The notes beneath the pieces were generated by a model. The model did not search any database. It saw only the letters and a program-made list of their open reading frames with translations, and was not told the DNA's origin. From Sipunculus nudus (Eukaryota; Annelida; Sipuncula; Golfingiida; Sipunculidae), in contig CM049311.1 in assembly GCA_026874595.1 (NCBI GenBank), forward strand, positions 62,335,453 through 62,399,452: a DNA stretch of 64,000 nucleotides, in the 5' to 3' direction. Each line of letters starts with the position of its first letter. Position 1 is the first letter of the stretch. Made by a program: the position numbers and the translations under genes. Shown in pieces: positions 35,774-50,029 of the stretch.

Positions 35774-37779
35774 GTGGGTATGTCTGAGCTGGGAAGTTGG
35801 CTGTTGTTTGTGGCTGTTGTGTATGTCTCACCTGTATACCTTAAAACTCTCTCACAGTCATCCATGCTACTTATCATACCTGGATCCTACTGTCCCTCAG
35901 GTTCTTCTTCTTAAAATCTTAAGTCACCAGATATGTTATAATTATATCATGTATACTATTGAATGTCATTAACCTATTTCATGAATATTGATACAACCTT
36001 AGATAGTTCAGTGACTGGAGTTCTGGTCTCATTAGGATTAGTTAATTATGAAACTACAATTTGCCTATGCCTTCCAGAACATTCATTTAAGTGTGGCCAT
36101 CATAACTGTTACTACTGCAATACTGCAATGGTAAATTGTGACTACAAATAATTAATTTATAGTTATATGAGAAATACATATTCATTTTAAGGATGTGATC
36201 ATATATAAATGTCTTAGGAATTATTTTTGTAAGTGCAGTTAAAAAATTTTCAACTTAACATAATTCACCCAAGAAGTACACATAATTTTTTTTGGCTCTA
36301 AAGAACTCATCAGGTTTTGCCCGAGATAATTGCAAAATTAGCTTTATTTTAAACTATTGTTAGAGCATGTTTAAATTGAAAATGCATGCACACAGAATGG
36401 GTGATTTCATGATACAGATTTCATTGCCAAGATTCCATCTAGCCAAATGTGTGAATGTTAAATGCCTTTCACCTATAAAAGGAATATCTGGTTAAGCATC
36501 CTAAGGATTTGAAATCAATGTTTTTTTCCTAAATATAAAACATGCACTGATCACAACATCTTTAGGGTCAGTCTGTTATTGTATGATATGGTCTGTCTGA
36601 CTGTAATGCAAGGTATTATTTACTTATGGTCAGTGTTCTGTGATTGACTGGTCTTTAGGCTTTACATGTTTTCCTTAAATATCTGCAAACTCTTCATCCC
36701 AGTAGTTAGAAAAAACTATCCCTTTTATAATACAGAGAAAAAATAAATGATTATAATCTGCCAATAAAAATACTGTTTTCATAGCTAAAGGGCAAAATGT
36801 TGATTGTCTTGTCAAGAAGAATCTGAACAGCAGAATTGTCCAGTCGGATTTGAGACTATTACATTCATTTATTTACTATGGTACATTTATATTGCTTTAT
36901 ATCATAAGATTTTTTCTCTCTTGGATATGTGGCTGCTCTTAGTCTGTTCTCTTGAATGTTTCATAGGAGTGAATGGTAAAAATCAGGTTAAATTCTAGTT
37001 AGCTGTCATGTCCTCCATTTTTACCTTCAGCAGTTACATAATTTATCAATTTTTTAACTGGTTCAAATGATTTCTTTTAAATATCATGCATCAGGATTTG
37101 AGTTCATGTGTTCCTCATGGCGGCATTGTCAGGAATTTGATGAGTTTGACCTTTCTTTATGAGTCACCACAGAGAAAACATGGCCTTTAGACAGAGAGAT
37201 CTTCTGTAAAAACAATGCCTGTTGATGAGATGAAGAATGTCTGGAACTGTACTGACGCAAAATAGAAAATTCTGCATTCTCTTGAAAGATGAGCAAGGAT
37301 GAATTGTTTTATCTGTATCTTTTTCTGTCCTTGATCATCCTGTATTTCCAGACAGAGGTCTGTGAAGCTGAGCTTTAAATGTTAGTTCTTATGATATTCT
37401 CTCAGAATGATTAGATTTTGAATCACCTAATGCATTAGTATCATCTAGGTAGGGCCAACATACAGGTACCCCACTCATACCAGACTTTTATCCAGACATC
37501 TACATTGAGACATGTTTATCTTAAATTACCAGTTTTTTTCCAGCAGCTAGATATCAGTGTCAGTGACACTTACTTCTGTGGAAAAAGATGTACAAACAAC
37601 CCAAATGATGCAAGATCCACATCTGGATCCCAGTCAACTTAAAAAATGGGGTCAACCCTTCCTTTCATCAAGGCAAACCTCTCCTCTGAATTTATTGAAA
37701 ATTATACATTGCTGTACACTGTTTTGAACCCAACAACCTTATAAACAGACAGTCTGACATTGTTAGAAATATAACAGAT

Positions 37780-37920
37780 ATCATATAAATATTATCTCTA
37801 TTATAATATCATAATCTTTATCATTAAACAAAATGAAGAATATATCCTCTATCATAAAATTATAAATGCCATCATGAAAATGTAACCTCCATCATAAAAA
37901 ATATAACCTCCATCCAGCCT
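37780..37920. repeat. Degenerate ~30-bp array
   Basis: 'tatcctctatcataaaa', 'aatgccatcatgaaaatgta' and 'acctccatcataaaaaatat' repeat four to five times. Confidence 0.6.
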
Positions 37921-38574
37921 CATTCATATAGGTAATTTAATGCAGAGCACCCCTCTGATAACAGACAGTTGTTCCCTTTTCTGAAGACCTACTGGTTGAT
38001 GAAATGATAAGGTTAGAATGTTAAAACTATTTCCTTATGACTGAGTCTAATTTACTTCCATTTTCAGGCATGGTTAGGTTGCTAGAGATGATATTGTGCA
38101 GTCATATTGCAGACAGCTTGCTTCTTTGATTGGATTTGATGTATGGTCAGATCATATTCCTGAATTTTTGTCTACCCCACCTATGGAAAGTTACCTGAAT
38201 GAAATCTCACTGCCAGTGTTGCCATAGATATTATTGCAACATTCCCAACCATTAAGTGATCTTATGTCTCAAGTTCACACAGATTGTGTCTTCATGCCAC
38301 AGAATGTCAGGGAAATATTTTCTCAGTTGAATTTTTGGCTAAGATTCAATGACCTCAGGGGCTGTAGCAGTATTATCTTATTCCCAGATGATAAGTTTGT
38401 GATACTAAGGTTGTCTGACACCTGTGCCACTTTCCCTGTTGACAATCCTTGTAGCGATCAAGGTAACTGGAAAATCTGTTTCAAACTCTAAAGTACAGAG
38501 TTATGGGTAAGAGGATGAAGCCATGTAAAATGTTGGTCATGATCTTTATTATGAGAGTGATCTTGATTGTTAAA

Positions 38575-39095
38575 GGCCCATTTAAGGTGAAAATCACTCA
38601 AAACAATATATATCTCAAATAGACTGGATGGATTGTACTGAAAATCAGATTGAACAAAATCTTGGATAGCTTTGTCTTTTATAGATGATTAGTGAGGTGC
38701 ACATACCAATCTTTTGTTTTGGTTTTGCACCATTTAAAATGCCAACATTGCCGCATGACAATAGTCCACTATATAATTAAAATCTAATGGACATATATCT
38801 CTCAAACTATATGTACTTGCATAGATATGGGTCATTGGCCGAACCCCATTTCAATTGGGGACATGACCTGTAGTATTAGAGTGGTTTTGAACTTGTATTA
38901 TTCCATATTATTGAAAATCACCCAGTGCATTTGATTTCTCAGGAATGCCTGGGATGGATAGATTGTTCTGAAAATATTTGACAGCTTTGTCATGTACGGA
39001 AAATTTGTGGCACCATCTGCATTTGTTCTTCATTTTCGTGTAACTCAGCCTCCTTATGGACCAATTAAAGTTATCAAGCTGGCTTGCTGTTCATG
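38575..39095. repeat. Dispersed-element-like module
   Basis: Shares the style of the B/C families, with 'ctggatggattgtactgaaaat' repeated 350 bp apart and a degenerate palindrome 'gtggcaccatctgcatttg' at about 39008. Borders are unclear and no 3' hairpin end was identified. Confidence 0.35.
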
Positions 39096-40720
39096 TAAGA
39101 TTCCTATTACTAGCATTAAATGATCAGTGGAGACCATATTTATTTGGTTGTTATAGAGGAATGGTCATGTTTAAGGAGTGGCTATCATACAGGTTGTAAC
39201 TATAGAATCCCCAGTGTTTAAGAGAACTGGTTTGTATGAGCTCATCTCTTGTTTTGTCATCTGGAATTAAAAGTGTTGGTATTTGTCATTCAAATTCATG
39301 GTTTTCCATGGAAAATTGATAAAGCTTATTTTTTTCAGATTTGATTTGTAGGAATTCTATAATAATAAATACAACCCATTGATCCTAGTCTTATGAATTA
39401 TTATGCTTGTTGCATTTTGAAATCTGATGTGGTTTATGGAAAATTGGATTCATGCTACATTTATCCTGTATAAAAAGTCACAGTTGTAAGTTTACGTTCA
39501 TCACATATCACAACCTGGGGACACCAGTTATCCTCATTCAATGTTTAAATCAGGTCAACTCTGTATTGCAGTCAGCCAATATTCCATTATGCCATGTTCA
39601 TTTACAGAATAGACTAGAAGCTGTGAGCTTATGAGTCTTGCTAAGTCTGATACTGTTGACTGTGGCTGACACAACACTCTGCTCCAGGATCAATACCACA
39701 GTCCAATTTTGGAACTGGTTGCGTGCCCTGTGTTCATGGAACCCAACAAGATACATGGCCATCTGGCAAAACTGCAGGAAAAACGTTCATGCACTTAGAG
39801 CTCTCCCTTATGTCTAGGCCACGTTTTGGGAGTTTTCAGTTCTCTGCCATGTCACTTTTATGGTTGTCCTAAGTCTTTATCACCATGCTGTCACATTTAC
39901 TGTAATTATTCTAAATATTTGATCCCTCTTATAATTCAGACATCACATTTTCAGATACCATAGTTTTCATGTGTGACCATGAGAATAGTATAGTGGCCTT
40001 GCAGAGAAAACCGATCTTATCTCATTACTTATTCTGAGTAAATTCTCATTCTGTTTGGATACATATTCTGAATAGCCTGTTTGGTGTTCAGATTGTAGAT
40101 ATAGAACAAAGCTCCCTTGTACAGTTGCAGCCAAGCAAATGCCGGTGTTTATAGATTTTGTGTTGGACAATGTAGTCTTGTTTTTTTTAAATATTTTTGA
40201 ACAAGTCTCTGTAGTTTATTTGAATATTTGTAAATATTCATGGTGTATCCATGTAGTCTTGCTCAACTTGTGAACAGTAATACATTTATAACATATTCAT
40301 CAATGGCACCGACTTCAGCACAATTAGATCCAGTCAGATATATACTCACTACAATGATCATGTTTTTTTTTGTGACAGGGCTATCAGATGTATGAGGAAA
40401 AATGTCCATCATGCCATTCTCCAATATTAAATAATCTTTTTTACTCTGACAATATTTAAGACAGCAGGATAATCACTTGAAATTCTAAGTGCTGTTCAGT
40501 TGTGTTCTGTCCTTTGATTAATAAACATCTTTTGTGAATTACACCTAAAATAATATTACTTGTTAATATAACTCATTAAAATAATATTTATTTTCTTGAC
40601 CTTGCAAATGATAATGCTATAATTATCCCAGTGTGGTGCAGCATTTAAGGTAATAATGTCATGTCCATTTCCTGGGTCTTTGCATTTTAAGCTTTGTAAA
40701 TACACACTTTCATTTAACAG

Positions 40721-40738
40721 TATATATATATATATATC
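40721..40738. repeat. (AT)n microsatellite
   Basis: Nine TA units. Confidence 0.9.
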
Positions 40739-41899
40739 TCTCTTTAGCTTCATTTAATAATTGGTAATTTGTTAAAAATTCACATCATATTATCTTTGTG
40801 CTTTGTAAGGAAATAAAGCTTAGTACTATAATCCAGTTGTCCCCAGAATGATATATGTTTACAATTTTATGCTGCACTGATGATGAATTCTACTTTTTCT
40901 TACGGTAAGTGAACCCTGATCTCTCGCTATTTAGGGAGAGCTCTCCTTTAAGTTTGAGCAAACCAGTCCAACCTTCACTTGAATTACTGCTACCTCGTGA
41001 ATTTTATTGAGTTGTAACACTAAATTTTGATCAGAATTATGGGATATTTTGTCTGGCACATTCACCTTCAAGCTAATTGTTCTTCTAGTCAATGCAGGTT
41101 TGGCGCATGCAGTTATACATCATTAATCCTCATTACTCAGTGCATGAAATAACCAGTTAGAGGCAGACACCTTAAAGTAGACTAGCAAACCAGAAGTATT
41201 TACTGTGCTTTATATCTCCAGATACATTACCCTCAATTTCAGATTTATTTGATCTCAAGTTCTGTTTCATTTCTTATTTGATATGTCATATATTTCATCA
41301 TTTCCTCTTCACCTTCCATATATTTTCCTGAACAGAGCTGTTACCTATGTCTGTGTTGTAGTCATGTGCAATTGTGTGCAGTCCTGGTTTTGTCAACAGA
41401 TATACAAAAGATGCATTAATGTCACCAGTATACCAGGAGGACTTTTTTTTCAGACCAAGATTGCATGATATCTATCATGTATTTCATTTTGAAGAAAATA
41501 TTTTATATTTGGTAGTTAACAGTAAAAACAGTAAATCTATTAAAAGTAATTAGGTTAAACTTGAAAGCCACCAGTGAAACGTTTGTTGCAGTCTAGGCAA
41601 AGGTTGCTGGAGCTATTCTGCAGACTGCCAAGTGAGTAAAAATGTTTTAACTTTGCACTGAATTTGTATGAGACAAATTATCCAAAATATGGCAAAACAG
41701 TTCAGAATGCTTGCAGTGTATTTATCACAATATAACAAAGATGTAGCAATTCCAACTGATGACCTCAGTCAGTGTGATAATCAGGCACATGTCCATAACC
41801 TATTTCCTGAGCTCCTTTCCTCAAAGCAGGCTATTACCTCGAGTTGTATGTCCTTGTATTCAACAGCATTACCAGAAAAATTCATATTATGTGTATTAA

Positions 41900-41925
41900 A
41901 TATATATATATATATATATATATAT
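41900..41925. repeat. (AT)n microsatellite
   Basis: Thirteen AT units. Confidence 0.95.
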
Positions 41926-43237
41926 TTAATTTATCTGTTGTGACTCAGAAGTCTTAGACATGAAGTGTGTATAAAAAAACAGTCTAGACTATAATAATTA
42001 TTTCTTGAGGTTCTGAATTGTAATACAGAAAAACTTGCTAGATGTTTGCAGATGCTTTGGCAACACGAATTTGAATTGTGGGATAGTGTATAAATTATGT
42101 CCTTACCTGATGACAACTCCTTCAGGTCATGAGGTACAGTATACTGGTGACAGCTGGTATGTAAAATGAAGTACTGTAAGTACTTTTAAGTGGTGACATA
42201 TATATTGTTATCAGAGCCCTATGGCCTGGTGATACCCGGGCACTGGTAGGCAGATCCTTATACTTGCACAGTAAGCTGCACAGGCAGCCATCTTGCAGGA
42301 TAGTCAGGCCCGCAGACTTCATTTTCAGTCCTGTAGTTATCGGTCACATGGCTGGAGATATTTACCTGGAGTACAGTGTGGTTATTAGACCCAGAATGGG
42401 ATGTTATTGTGCATAACCTGGATGTTTTTATTACAGACATGTAATTAACATGAGAGTCGACAGTAAATGATGTAAGCGCATACCAGGATAGCTGTGACCT
42501 GCATGATAGGTCACAAAGGGACACAAGTATTGTGTTGAGGGTTACACCCAATCTGAGCAGAATTGGACATAAACTATTAGCTGCACAGCATTCAGATGTA
42601 ATCATTTGCTTGACACATGGAAAATTCTAATGTTTAAGCTCTCTGCTGACATTGTGAGGATGTAAATAGCAGGTGATGAACGGTTTACAGAAGCATTATG
42701 GTACTTTTGTCTGAGCAAAGGTTGCTTTTGTCATTAATGTTCTAATGGGTTTACATTAGACATCCTTACTGCAAAAACAGAGTTTATAATAGGTTACAGC
42801 ATTTATGTCCATATGTATAGTATTGTATACTAACTGGACAACATTGAAACAGCTTTGCAAGATTAGCATTGGATACACTACTGCTTAAAGTTTGATCTTT
42901 TGAGCTTGAAAGAGGATCTTATCTGTAGATTATTTTTTAAAGGATTTCAGAATTTTTTCCTCTGGATTATACGGCACAGCATTGAAGATTAATGAAAGAA
43001 AAATAAATAGGATCAAGTTGTATAAACTTGACCATGAAGACTGTGAATTAATGGATCATTTGGCTAATTATAACAGGTTTTGACAGTTATATATAAAGAT
43101 GGAAACTGATTTTTCTTCTTGCCTGTGTTGAAAGCTCAGTTTGTTTTTCCCAGAACCCTAAAAAATTTTGGAAGCCAAATAAGAATTGGATATAGCTATA
43201 GAAGGAATATAGCTATAGATTTATTGAAAGCATTGCA

Positions 43238-43612
43238 AGACAGGTACATAAATAGCTGAGGTTGTGTTTAATTACACATTACCAAAAAGTGAAACTTTGT
43301 TGGCTGTTCACCTGCATGGATTACAGGTAGTTAATTAAGATCAACAGCTGTGTGCTTTGAATGCTGTATAAGAAGCATCTGAAAATACTGTTGGATAATA
43401 ACCATACTTTTCATGGTACAACAGACAGAAGACAGGTACTTAAATACCTGAGGCTGTGTTAAATTACACATTACCACAAAAGTAAAGCTTTGTTGGCTCT
43501 TCACCTGCATGGATTACAGGTAGTTAATTAAGATCAACAGCTGTGTGCTTTGAGTGCTGTATACTCTTACACAGGAGCATCTGAAAATACAGTGTCGGAT
43601 AATAACCGTACT
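43238..43612. repeat. Diverged ~195-bp tandem duplication
   Basis: Copy 1 (about 43238-43420) and copy 2 (about 43432-43612) share 'gacaggtac.taaata', 'ttcacctgcatggattacag', 'agatcaacagctgtgtgctt' and 'ggataataacc.tactt'. They are roughly 90% alike by eye, so this is older than the duplications at 4512 and 17805. Confidence 0.8.
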
Positions 43613-46600
43613 TGTTTGTGGCACGACGCACAGAAATTACCTACCACTGTATTTTTTTCAAACATGGCCCTCAGTGCATTGTCTTTATGTTGTGGTTGGT
43701 GTCCATTTTGTGGGAAATTCCTGCGGCTTGCAGCTGCTAAATCTTCTGCTAAAGAATCATTTCAGAAGCACTATTCAGCAGCGTTAGGTGGATTTCAGAA
43801 GAATTATGCCAAAGTCAAGGTGCTCTTACTTTGTTTCAAATCCAAACATTTGTTGTTTATTCAGCCATTTAGACTTACCTGTTTAAAATTTGAGAGATAT
43901 TATATCCTTATATTAGAAATATTTACCAGTATAAAACTTTATGTGAGAACATGTAGAACAATTGTACTGCTTTAAGAAGTATTGTTAGTTTCATTTTTAG
44001 GGATATTATACCTTATTAGTTTGTTTAGATTAATTTAGGGTTTCTTATACTAACATATATATTCTTTTGCATATATTCATTCAATTTAAGGGATTAAATG
44101 ATCAATTATCTCCATAAAATGATTGCCTGCAAAATATTCTGGACTTTACTTTTTTTATACAAGAACATACATATTGTCTACATTAGTCTATTTAGACCAG
44201 ATGTATAGGATTTTGTATGAACCACCTTTCTTATAAGAATCAAGCATATAACAGGTGTGCTGAGGCCATAAACAACTAGAGCCAAAAAAAATTGCACAAA
44301 AAGAGACAAATCAAATCCTTCCTGGTCAGCCAGAGATTTTTACAATACAAGCTTTATGGGGTCAGTTTAATTGTTCTCATTTCCTGTATGATAGTTTTCT
44401 CCAAGATAACACTAGGGGATGTTATCAAATTTTATATAAAGATAATAACTGTAGAGATTGTTGTGATAACTTGTGATATGACAGTATATTTTTTCTTTAA
44501 AACTTTTAACATTTTTCTCTTCAAAACCTGATTTTTAGCGAACCTGTGAGCTTATGCGATGGTGTGGTGTTGTCCGGCGTCCGTTGTCTGTACGTTAACC
44601 CATACTATTTTGAAAATGGCAAGAGTTAGCATCAAGAAATTTTCTGCAAAAAATTAGTCATCTAAAAAACTCTATGGGATTTTGCTTATTTTATGGCTTA
44701 CTGCATTTTCTTAGATTTTATAGAGAAAAAGCTAAAAAAAACTTTAAAAATCTTCTCCTCTGAAACTGTTCAGCCAAATTGTCCAATATTTCACAGAAAT
44801 GATCCCTGGAACAATCTCTCTTAAATTTGTTCGAATGGTTTAAGTTCGGTGATTTTTGGCTGAGTTACAGCTAGTTGAACTTAGTCATCTGTCCAAAAAG
44901 GCATACTAAAATTACAATCTTAGAAACGGCTGGAGCTGTAATCACCAAATTTTATGCCAATGTTGGTCACACGAGTCATGTCTGAAATTCAGGTATTTGT
45001 GGCGCCACCTGCATTGGCCTTTTTTGAACGGGGGTCATCAGTTCCCGTATCATACTGACAGCTACAAAAACTTCTTCTCTGAAACAATTTGGCCAAATTG
45101 TTTAATATCCCTAAGAAATGATCCTAGGGTAGTGCTTCCTTAAGTTTGTTCAAATGGTCTCAGTTCAGTGACTTTTGGCTGAGTTACGGGAAGCTGAATT
45201 TAGTCATATGCCATATATAACAGCCCATTTTAGCTCAGTTGCTACAAAGATCTTCTTCTCAAAAACCACATGGCCAAATTCTTAAATCTCACACATAAAT
45301 TATCCTTAGATGTTGATAATTCAAGTTTGTTCAAATAGTTTTGGTTCAGTGATTTTTGGCCGAGTTATTGGAAGCTTAACTTAGCAATTTTGCTTTATTT
45401 TCCCATATGAGTTATAAACCTGCAAAACGTTTTTTGACTGACGCCACTGAGGCCTATTTGGTTTAAAATTTTGCAAGAATAATCCCCTGAATAATTCTTA
45501 TAATAATTGTCTTTTATGGTTCCAAAGAATAAATTTTGGCTGAATAATAAAGATTGAATTGAGTCATTTTACCATATATGTTAGCTGTGTGAAGCAGATC
45601 CATCTAGCCTGGAACCAGTTTATCAGCATCCGTTACATCATGCCTCCAGACATTTAGATTTCAGGTTATCTTTGGTTAATATTGACAAGAATGTTTTTTA
45701 AAAACTTTTAAAAAATGTAGATTTATGATTTTAGATATTCCTTATGCCAGGATATGTTTACAATTACAGTTATACGTTAACCCTTACTATTCCAAAAACG
45801 ACTGGAGCTAGCATCATGAAATTTAATGCAAAAAATTTGCCATCTGAAAAAAACTGCATTTTCATAGATTTTATAGAGAAAAAGCTAAAAAACCTTTAAA
45901 AATCTTCTCCTCTGAAACGGTCAAGCAAATTAGTTCAATATTTCACAGAAATAATCTTTTTTACCATCTCTCTCAAGTTTGTTCAAATGGTTCAAGTTCT
46001 GTGAATTTTGGCCAAATCACAGGAAGTTGAACCTAGTCATCTGTCCAAAAAAGCATACTAAAATGACATCTCAGAATCTCAGAAACAGCCAGAGCTATCA
46101 TCACTGAATTTTATGCCAGTGTTAGTCACATGAGTCATATATGAAATTCAGGTATTGGTGGCGCCACCTGCATTGCCCTTTTTTACGGGGGTCATTGGTC
46201 ATTTGTATATCAACCCATAATTTCTCAGGAATTGCAGGAGCTACCTTCCCCAGATTTTATGCAATTATCTGTCACATATCAAATGTTGTCGGATTCAGCT
46301 TATGTTTTTTGCTATCTGCATTTACTTAGATTTTATAGGGGAAAAGCATGAAAAGTCTTCTTGTAAACGGTCCAGCCAGATTGTTCAGTATTTTACAGAA
46401 ATGATCCCAGAGGCAAGCACTCTCAAGTTTGATTAAATGGTTTGCATTTGATGAATTTTAGTGGAGTTAAATGAATTTGAATGGTCATTTGGCCAAGTAA
46501 GCATACTGACATAGGAATGACAGAAGCTAGCATTACCAAGTGTTGTGCAAATGTTGGTCACATGACTTATATTTGAAGTTGCAGATTTTGATGTGCCACC

Positions 46601-47071
46601 TACATTGACCTGTTTTTTATGGGCAAAAACCTCATAATTTTAGCCTCTTTCAGCTTAAAATGTATATGATGAAACTGTCAAGTTGAATCGTTCAATATTT
46701 CAAAAGAATTATCGTAGGACATGGTTCTTTAAATAATATCAGAAAAACTTAAGTTGGTCTTATGGTTATTATTATATCTAACTCAAACTGAGGACTGCAA
46801 AACTGTTCTTCTACAAAATTATTGGTTCAATTATAACTTCTGTTACATGGCACAAAAATTATTCTTAGGTGGCCTTTGTTCAAGATATGAATGATTTTTG
46901 GCAGAATTATTGGACCTTTAACAATTAAAGAACTGAATCTTTTATTTTTCTAGATATTTTGATAAAAAGTTTATGAATATTTCAGCTTGAAAAAAAGCAT
47001 TTTAGCCAAAGATTGTGTCTGTATATTTACATAGGTTAAGAAACTGCCAACTGTTTCAGATTTGGCAATAG

Positions 47072-47370
47072 ATCAAGAGTTCATTCAGTGCAGCCAGATA
47101 TAGGTCAAGAGTTCAGTCAGTGCAGCCAAGCACAAGGCATGTGATCCCCTCATGGGTGACATGTGAACACCTCATGGGCACCATGTGATCACCTCATGGG
47201 TGTCATGCCCCTAAGGGATGCATGTGGAGCCAATCTATTTATAGCTTTGGCAGACTGCCAACTGTATCAGATTAGGCAACAGGTCAAGAGTTCACTCAGT
47301 GCAGCCAGGTACAGGTCAAAAGTTCACCCAATCTAGCCAGGTGCAGGTCATGAGTTCACTCAGTGCAGTA
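47072..47370. repeat. Degenerate ~30-bp array in the A element
   Basis: 'aggtcaagagttcactcagt' and 'gcagccagg' recur at least five times, interrupted by a short 'cctcatggg.gacatgtgatc' array (about 47145-47210). A single related unit is at 5690-5720 in the other A region. Confidence 0.65.
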
Positions 47371-47826
47371 GCCTGAACTAGCAAATTTGTCACAGTTCAC
47401 TCGGGGCAACTGCCTTTCTCACCTAAGCGTGGTCAGCCCCATGCATCAGACTTAAGGTAAGTTTGATGTATTGGCCAAATATTTTGACCTGTCTATGTGT
47501 CTTTGATGGGTTTCTCGTTCACAAGACAGGTGTCACCACCTACAATGACATTTGTACAGTGTGTGACTTTTGTGCCTGCTTATTTCTATAGAGAACTTTT
47601 GATATATCATCCTGAAATTGGGCATATTTATACCTGTCATATTTTAATTATCATATACTTGTCATATACAAGACTGGTAGTGCCACCTACAATAATTTTT
47701 TGCACAGTGTGTGTCCCTGCTTATTTCTCAGGAGGGGTTTGATATATCAGTCTGAACTACGGCATATGTATATATCTCTGAAACCTTTTGTATACAAGAC
47801 TGGTGGTGCCAGATACAATCATTTTT

Positions 47827-49107
47827 AGCTCAGCTGACAGTAAGTCAACTGAGGTATAGGAATGGCACTTTGTCCATCGTCTGTCTGGACATCCGGCCAT
47901 CCGTTAGCAGGGCACAAATCATAACAGCTGGTCCTAGAAACTTCTAAGTGAACATCCAGGGAGGTCAATTAAAAATTTCCTTGGTTACCTGAAATTAAGT
48001 CACTGCGACCTTTTTCCTTCAAGCTATGGGGCTTGGAAGTACCCCCCAGAATAGTAAAAAATTTGATACAAAACCTCCAACATCTTGATAATTAAAGCAT
48101 GGTTTGTCATGAATCTTGCCTTGAATAATTACCATGACTAGTTTTGTCAGTTCCTGAAACGTGGTGGTTTTCCTATTTTAACAAATATTTTTCAATTTAT
48201 TAACTATTAAATGACAACAATCATGTCAGTTTCTCAGGTGTCATTACATCTGGTGTCCCAAAACCTGGGGTGTTTATTGATCACAAGTGGATGCCCTGTA
48301 CTAATCACACTGTCTGTCAGTCTGTCTGTTTGTATGTCTGTCTGTCTGTCAATCCGTCCATCCACACAAATTAGTTTCCAGATGATAACTCCATTTAAGT
48401 TTGATATATTGGTTTCAAACTTAACTTATAAATGGCCCACCACTAAAGTAAGAACCATGTTGATTTTTGGGTCCAATGGTCAAAGGTCAAGGTCACAGGA
48501 CCCATTTCTTTAAAAGGAATGTGTATGCATTTGAAGCCAAACTTTTCATCGCAAACCTTCCATCTTCAAGATATTGCTAACCTGCCACTAGGGGAAGATT
48601 CCGTTTGATTTTTGGGTCATAGGTCAAAGGTCAAGGTCACAGGGCCCATCCATTCACTAATTAGTTTATGGATGATAATTCTGCTTTGGATAGACAGACT
48701 GGCTTCAAACTTGATTTAATAATGACCAACCACATATGTAAATTCATTTTGATTTTCTGGGTCCAGGGATCTAAGTTGAAGGTCACAGAAGCCACATCTT
48801 TAAAAAGATTGTGGATACACTGTAAATCAAACTTTTCATCCTGAACTTTCCAATGTTCACACATGGCTTACTTGCCCAAAGTGAGGAAACCTGTAGAATT
48901 TGAGGTTATCTGGTCAGAGGTCAAGATCACTTTTTAAAAGATTGTTACAATAATCCTAATGCTGCAAGTTCAAGGATATTAAGTTCTAAGAATTTTTTGG
49001 TTACAAGGTCATTGGTTAAGGTCACATGACTGTCATCCTGAAAAAATTTCTTTCAAAATATCCTTATAGACAAATTCAACTGAGCGTTGAGACCCATGGG
49101 TCTCTAG
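47827..49107 (+). mobile_element. Family C element nested in family A
   Basis: The left edge is TTTTT|AGCTCAGCTGAC. The right end is CTGAGC (49080-49085), then the 16-base palindrome GAGACCCATGGGTCTC (49089-49104) ending in CTAG|TT. CTGAGC is the inverted copy of GCTCAG at the 5' edge. The second half (48300-48900) resembles the 145-bp units of the 13340 array. It contains AGGTCAAAGGTCAAGGTCA at 48621-48639. It has no coding capacity. Confidence 0.7.
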
Positions 49108-50029
49108 TTGTGTTGTGTGCACCCATGCCAGAATTTCAGCAGTGATGTTTGTGTAATTGTTTCTTATTCAAAATGTTTAGTACCTGCATTGTTCATATTC
49201 ATGAGAATTCATGGTCCAGCATTGAAGCATTATACCTGGTGTATTTCCCAATGCACAGGTTCCGTTAGGCCTGTAGGCCTTGTTATGCTTTATTTTGACT
49301 ATATAGACCCAGAAATTTAAAAGTTGTTTAAATATATATGAATTAAGACAGTTGGCATGTTTTATTTTTTTTTGTTATTTTCACAATTTTTATCTAATAT
49401 TTGTGTCAGTTTAGAATATTTGGAATTTTAGCAAATCAGTGCTTTTTAAAATTCGACAAAAAGGAACTTGCCAGGCAGTAGCACCCTATAGTATATCAAT
49501 CAAATTACTGGTATAGCTTCAAAATTGTACTTTTTTTCCTTATCTAATATAAAGGCATATAGATGACTGTTGGGTCAGATATACATTTATATTCTGGGTT
49601 AATTTTGATATATCAATAAAAAGAATCTAATTTGATTTGAGGCATCAAATCAAATTTTCTTTGATTAAATAATATAATTGAAAAAAAGATAAAACTTTAT
49701 TTTCAAGTGCTGAATGTATGGGTTACACACAGGAAACCATGAAACTTCCAGCATTGAACGTACAGGGAATCGAATTATCTGGAAACCACAGCAAAAGACT
49801 CATCGTATAATCTAATTTGTTACCTAGGGAACCATTCACAGGGAATTTATTTAAGTTCAAGGCATTTTCTTGCAGAAAACCATGTAAAATACATGACTGA
49901 TTTTTATATGATAAAAAATTTTAAATGGAGACATTTAGGAGTTTGTTTTAGCTTTCCCAATCTGAGGTCCATGGCTTTCATCCTTCAGGAAACCATGTAG
50001 AATTCCATCCTAAACAATGTAGTGACTGA

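Larger units (their letters stand above)
44532..49284 (+). mobile_element. Family A element interrupted by a family C element
   Basis: The 5' edge TTTTTAGCGAACCTGTGAG starts at 44532 (GCGAACCTGTG 44538-44548). The 3' end has CACAGGTTC (49254-49262), the hairpin AGGCCT-GT-AGGCCT (49267-49280), and TGTTAT. The stretch 49108-49284 matches the last ~190 bp of the complete A copy at 6102-7055. Between them lies a C element (47827-49107). The body repeats a module ('cttctcctctgaaac', 'gttcaaatggtt.aagttc', 'ttttggc.gagtta') about four times. GGTGGCGCCACC lies at 46157-46168, and a one-base variant at 44998. Confidence 0.65.

Noticed and set aside
35554-35972. Open frames in other phases over the synaptotagmin membrane exon (one plus, one minus)
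   Set aside because: They are shadows of the real exon; neither fits the phases of the flanking exons.
42258-42605. 115-codon minus-strand open frame
   Set aside because: No recognised domain, no splice borders or codon-like composition; it lies deep in a repeat-filled intron and is best explained by chance.
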